Source: DATMTS01 sp035564555 (GTDB taxonomy: Bacteria > Actinomycetota > Actinomycetes > Actinomycetales > Microbacteriaceae). Taken from it: DNA of 64,000 nucleotides. Position numbers and translations under genes: made by a program. Below the pieces are notes generated by a model, which worked only from the letters and a program-made list of their open reading frames with translations, had not been told where the DNA came from and did not search any database. The stretch is from the NCBI GenBank assembly GCA_035564555.1, contig DATMTS010000027.1, positions 31,512 to 95,511 of the forward strand, in the 5' to 3' direction. Shown here in pieces: positions 62,359 through 64,000 of the stretch (the first letter of the stretch is position 1; each line of letters starts with the position of its first letter).

Positions 62359-63900
62359 ATGCCCCGCGCAACCATCACCCTCGACCGTGACTTCACCGCA
62401 GGGCCGGTGCCCGCCCGGCTGTTCGGCTCGTTCGTCGAACACATGGGCCGCTGCGTCTACACCGGCATCTACGAGCCGGGACACGAGACCGCCGACGAGA
62501 ACGGCCTGCGCCACGACGTGCTCGACCTGGTCAAGGAACTGGGGGTGACGGTGGTGCGCTACCCCGGCGGCAACTTCGTCTCCGGATACAACTGGGAGGA
62601 CGGCGTCGGACCGGTCGAGTCGCGGCCGACGCGCCTGGACGGCGCCTGGCACACCGTCGAGTCCAACGCGTTCGGGCTGCACGAGTTCGCAACGTGGTCG
62701 AAGGCGGCCGGCACCGAGATCATGGAGGCGATCAACCTCGGAACCCGGGGCGTGGATGCCGCGCGGCAGCTCGTCGAGTACGCCAATCATCCGGGAGGCA
62801 CGTACCTCAGCGACCTGCGCAAGGCGAACGGATCGGCGGAGCCTTTCGATATCAAGTTGTGGTGCCTGGGCAACGAGATGGACGGCCCCTGGCAGATAGG
62901 CCACAAGACGGCCGACGAGTACGGCCGCCTGGCCGAAGAGGCGGCGAGGGCGATGCGGTTCGTCGACCCGTCGATCGAGCTCGTCGCGTGCGGGAGCTCC
63001 TCCAGCGGCATGCCGACCTTCGGCGCGTGGGAGCAGACGGTTCTGGGCCACACCTACGAGCAGGTCGACTACGTCTCACTGCATGCGTACTACCAGGAGC
63101 ACGAGGGCGACGCGGCCAGCTTCCTGGCATCCGCCGTCGACATGGACTACTTCATCGAATCGGTGGTCGCCACCGCCGATGCGGTGCGTGCCCGAGGCAA
63201 GCACTCGAAGTACATCAACCTCTCCTTCGACGAGTGGAACGTCTGGTACCAGCGCGGCCTCACCGGTGAAGACCAGCCCTCGGTGATCACGGCATCCGGG
63301 CAGTGGCGGCAGCATCCGCGCGTCATCGAGGACGAGTACAACGTGACGGATGCCGTCGTCGTCGGCACCCTGCTGAACTCGCTGCTGCGCCACGGCGACC
63401 GGGTGAAGATCGCGAACCAGGCGCAGCTCGTCAACGTGATCGCGCCGATCCGCAGCGAGGAAGGCGGGCCGGCCTGGCGGCAGTCGATCTTCTGGCCGTT
63501 CGCCCGCATGGCGGCGCTGGCGCGCGGTGAGATCCTGCGCGCGGCCGTCAGCAGTGACCGGTACGAGTCGGCGAAGTTCGGCGACGCGGACCTCGTCGAT
63601 GTCAGTGCCACGTGGGACCAGGAGAGCGGACGCGTTGCGCTGTTCCTGGCCAATCGCGGACTCGACGACGCCGCAGAGGTCGAGGTGCTGCTTCGTGGCC
63701 TGGATGCAGCGCGCGTCACGCGCGCCGAGGTTCTCGCCACGCCGGACGGCGGCGACCGGTTCACCTCGAACAACCTCGACGACGGCGAACGGGTCGGGCT
63801 GCGCGACCTCGACGGCGTGGGTGTCGAGGGCGGGCGGGTCACGCTCACGCTGCCCGCCCTCAGTTGGGCGGTCGTCGAGCTCGACGTGACCCGCGCCTGA
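62359..63900 (+). CDS. alpha-N-arabinofuranosidase, GH51
   Basis: The 513-aa glycoside hydrolase of family 51 cleaves alpha-L-arabinofuranosyl residues from arabinan and arabinoxylan fragments. Catalytic sites: the acid/base Glu in WCLGNEMDGPWQIGH, and the nucleophile Glu in LSFDEWNVWYQ. Other family signatures: LFGSFVEHMGRCVYTGIYEPGH, VRYPGGNFVSGYNWEDGVGP and the C-terminal beta-sandwich. There is no signal peptide, so it acts inside the cell on imported oligosaccharides. ATG 62359 follows AAGGAGATCC, an ideal ribosome site. It closes the arabinoside operon group. Confidence 0.95.
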   Translation: MPRATITLDRDFTAGPVPARLFGSFVEHMGRCVYTGIYEPGHETADENGLRHDVLDLVKELGVTVVRYPGGNFVSGYNWEDGVGPVESRPTRLDGAWHTVESNAFGLHEFATWSKAAGTEIMEAINLGTRGVDAARQLVEYANHPGGTYLSDLRKANGSAEPFDIKLWCLGNEMDGPWQIGHKTADEYGRLAEEAARAMRFVDPSIELVACGSSSSGMPTFGAWEQTVLGHTYEQVDYVSLHAYYQEHEGDAASFLASAVDMDYFIESVVATADAVRARGKHSKYINLSFDEWNVWYQRGLTGEDQPSVITASGQWRQHPRVIEDEYNVTDAVVVGTLLNSLLRHGDRVKIANQAQLVNVIAPIRSEEGGPAWRQSIFWPFARMAALARGEILRAAVSSDRYESAKFGDADLVDVSATWDQESGRVALFLANRGLDDAAEVEVLLRGLDAARVTRAEVLATPDGGDRFTSNNLDDGERVGLRDLDGVGVEGGRVTLTLPALSWAVVELDVTRA

Positions 63901-64000
63901 CCGACGCGCGTCACGCGCGCGCCTGACCCGCGCCCCACGCCCGCCCCACGCGCGCCCGATGCACCCGACGCACCCGAGGCACCCCATTACGTCCGAACCG
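63901..64000. other. gene-free GC-rich tail of the window
   Basis: Short imperfect repeats of GCGCGC, CGCCCCACGC and GCACCCGA-type words follow the arabinofuranosidase stop. The last nine bases (TCCGAACCG) could be the beginning of a further 62-nt hairpin, but too little is visible. Confidence 0.4.

Noticed and set aside
63991..64000. Possible fourth 62-nt hairpin at the window end
   Set aside because: Only nine bases match the start of copy 3, so it cannot be evaluated.

Overview
The window is high-GC DNA from an actinobacterium. The gene set (DUF3516-type helicase, DUF5997 with an HTH-less LysR partner, TM0106-type nuclease-helicase, Stealth protein, divergent rsmI/pmt) and the frequent GGATGCC/GCATCC words suggest the family Microbacteriaceae; this is inferred from content, without a database search. 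I see no rRNA, tRNA or CRISPR array.

Layout. 0-7.7 kb: the end of an aldo/keto reductase gene, a repeat-rich intergenic zone, divergent rsmI and protein mannosyltransferase, an S53 peptidase, a gamma-glutamyltransferase-like protein and a second repeat zone. Three copies of one 62-nt hairpin lie in these two zones. 7.7-26.4 kb: core metabolism and regulation: metY with a CoA-binding protein, GNAT, MFS, DedA coupled to L-serine dehydratase, rhodanese, DUF3516 helicase coupled to an HTH-less LysR-like protein, DUF5997, SDR, cyclase, a giant LuxR regulator, acylphosphatase, M18 aminopeptidase and glutathione peroxidase. 26.5-31.9 kb: an orphan DarT-like ADP-ribosyltransferase, a small membrane protein and a 1196-aa nuclease-helicase. 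32-39.4 kb: phosphodiesterase, Stealth sugar-phosphate transferase, DUF255 thioredoxin protein, a kinase-like protein and a class III aminotransferase.

39.4-42.3 kb is visibly richer in A+T and looks like the scar of a mobile island. It holds a YcxB-like membrane protein, a possible integrase N-terminus, a truncated polymorphic-toxin C-terminus overlapping a probable immunity gene, a four-TM protein, and duplicated or tandem short repeats.

42.3-64 kb returns to core genes: aldo/keto reductase, acyl-CoA ligase, AzlCD exporter, HrpA helicase, PEP carboxylase, CorA, a three-gene polar amino-acid ABC importer, and a sugar ABC importer divergent from a LacI regulator that is followed by a GH51 arabinofuranosidase. 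Matching operators (TACAACGTTGTA and TTACAACGATGTAA) link that last set into one arabinoside-uptake regulon. Between hrpA and ppc sits a DUF559 (Vsr-like) nuclease gene bracketed by two direct copies of a 56-bp palindromic element, which looks like a small mobile or REP-type cassette.

The strongest candidates for something undescribed are the DUF559 gene with its paired palindromes, the covarying 62-nt hairpin family, and the stand-alone DarT with a Cys/His-rich N-terminus.
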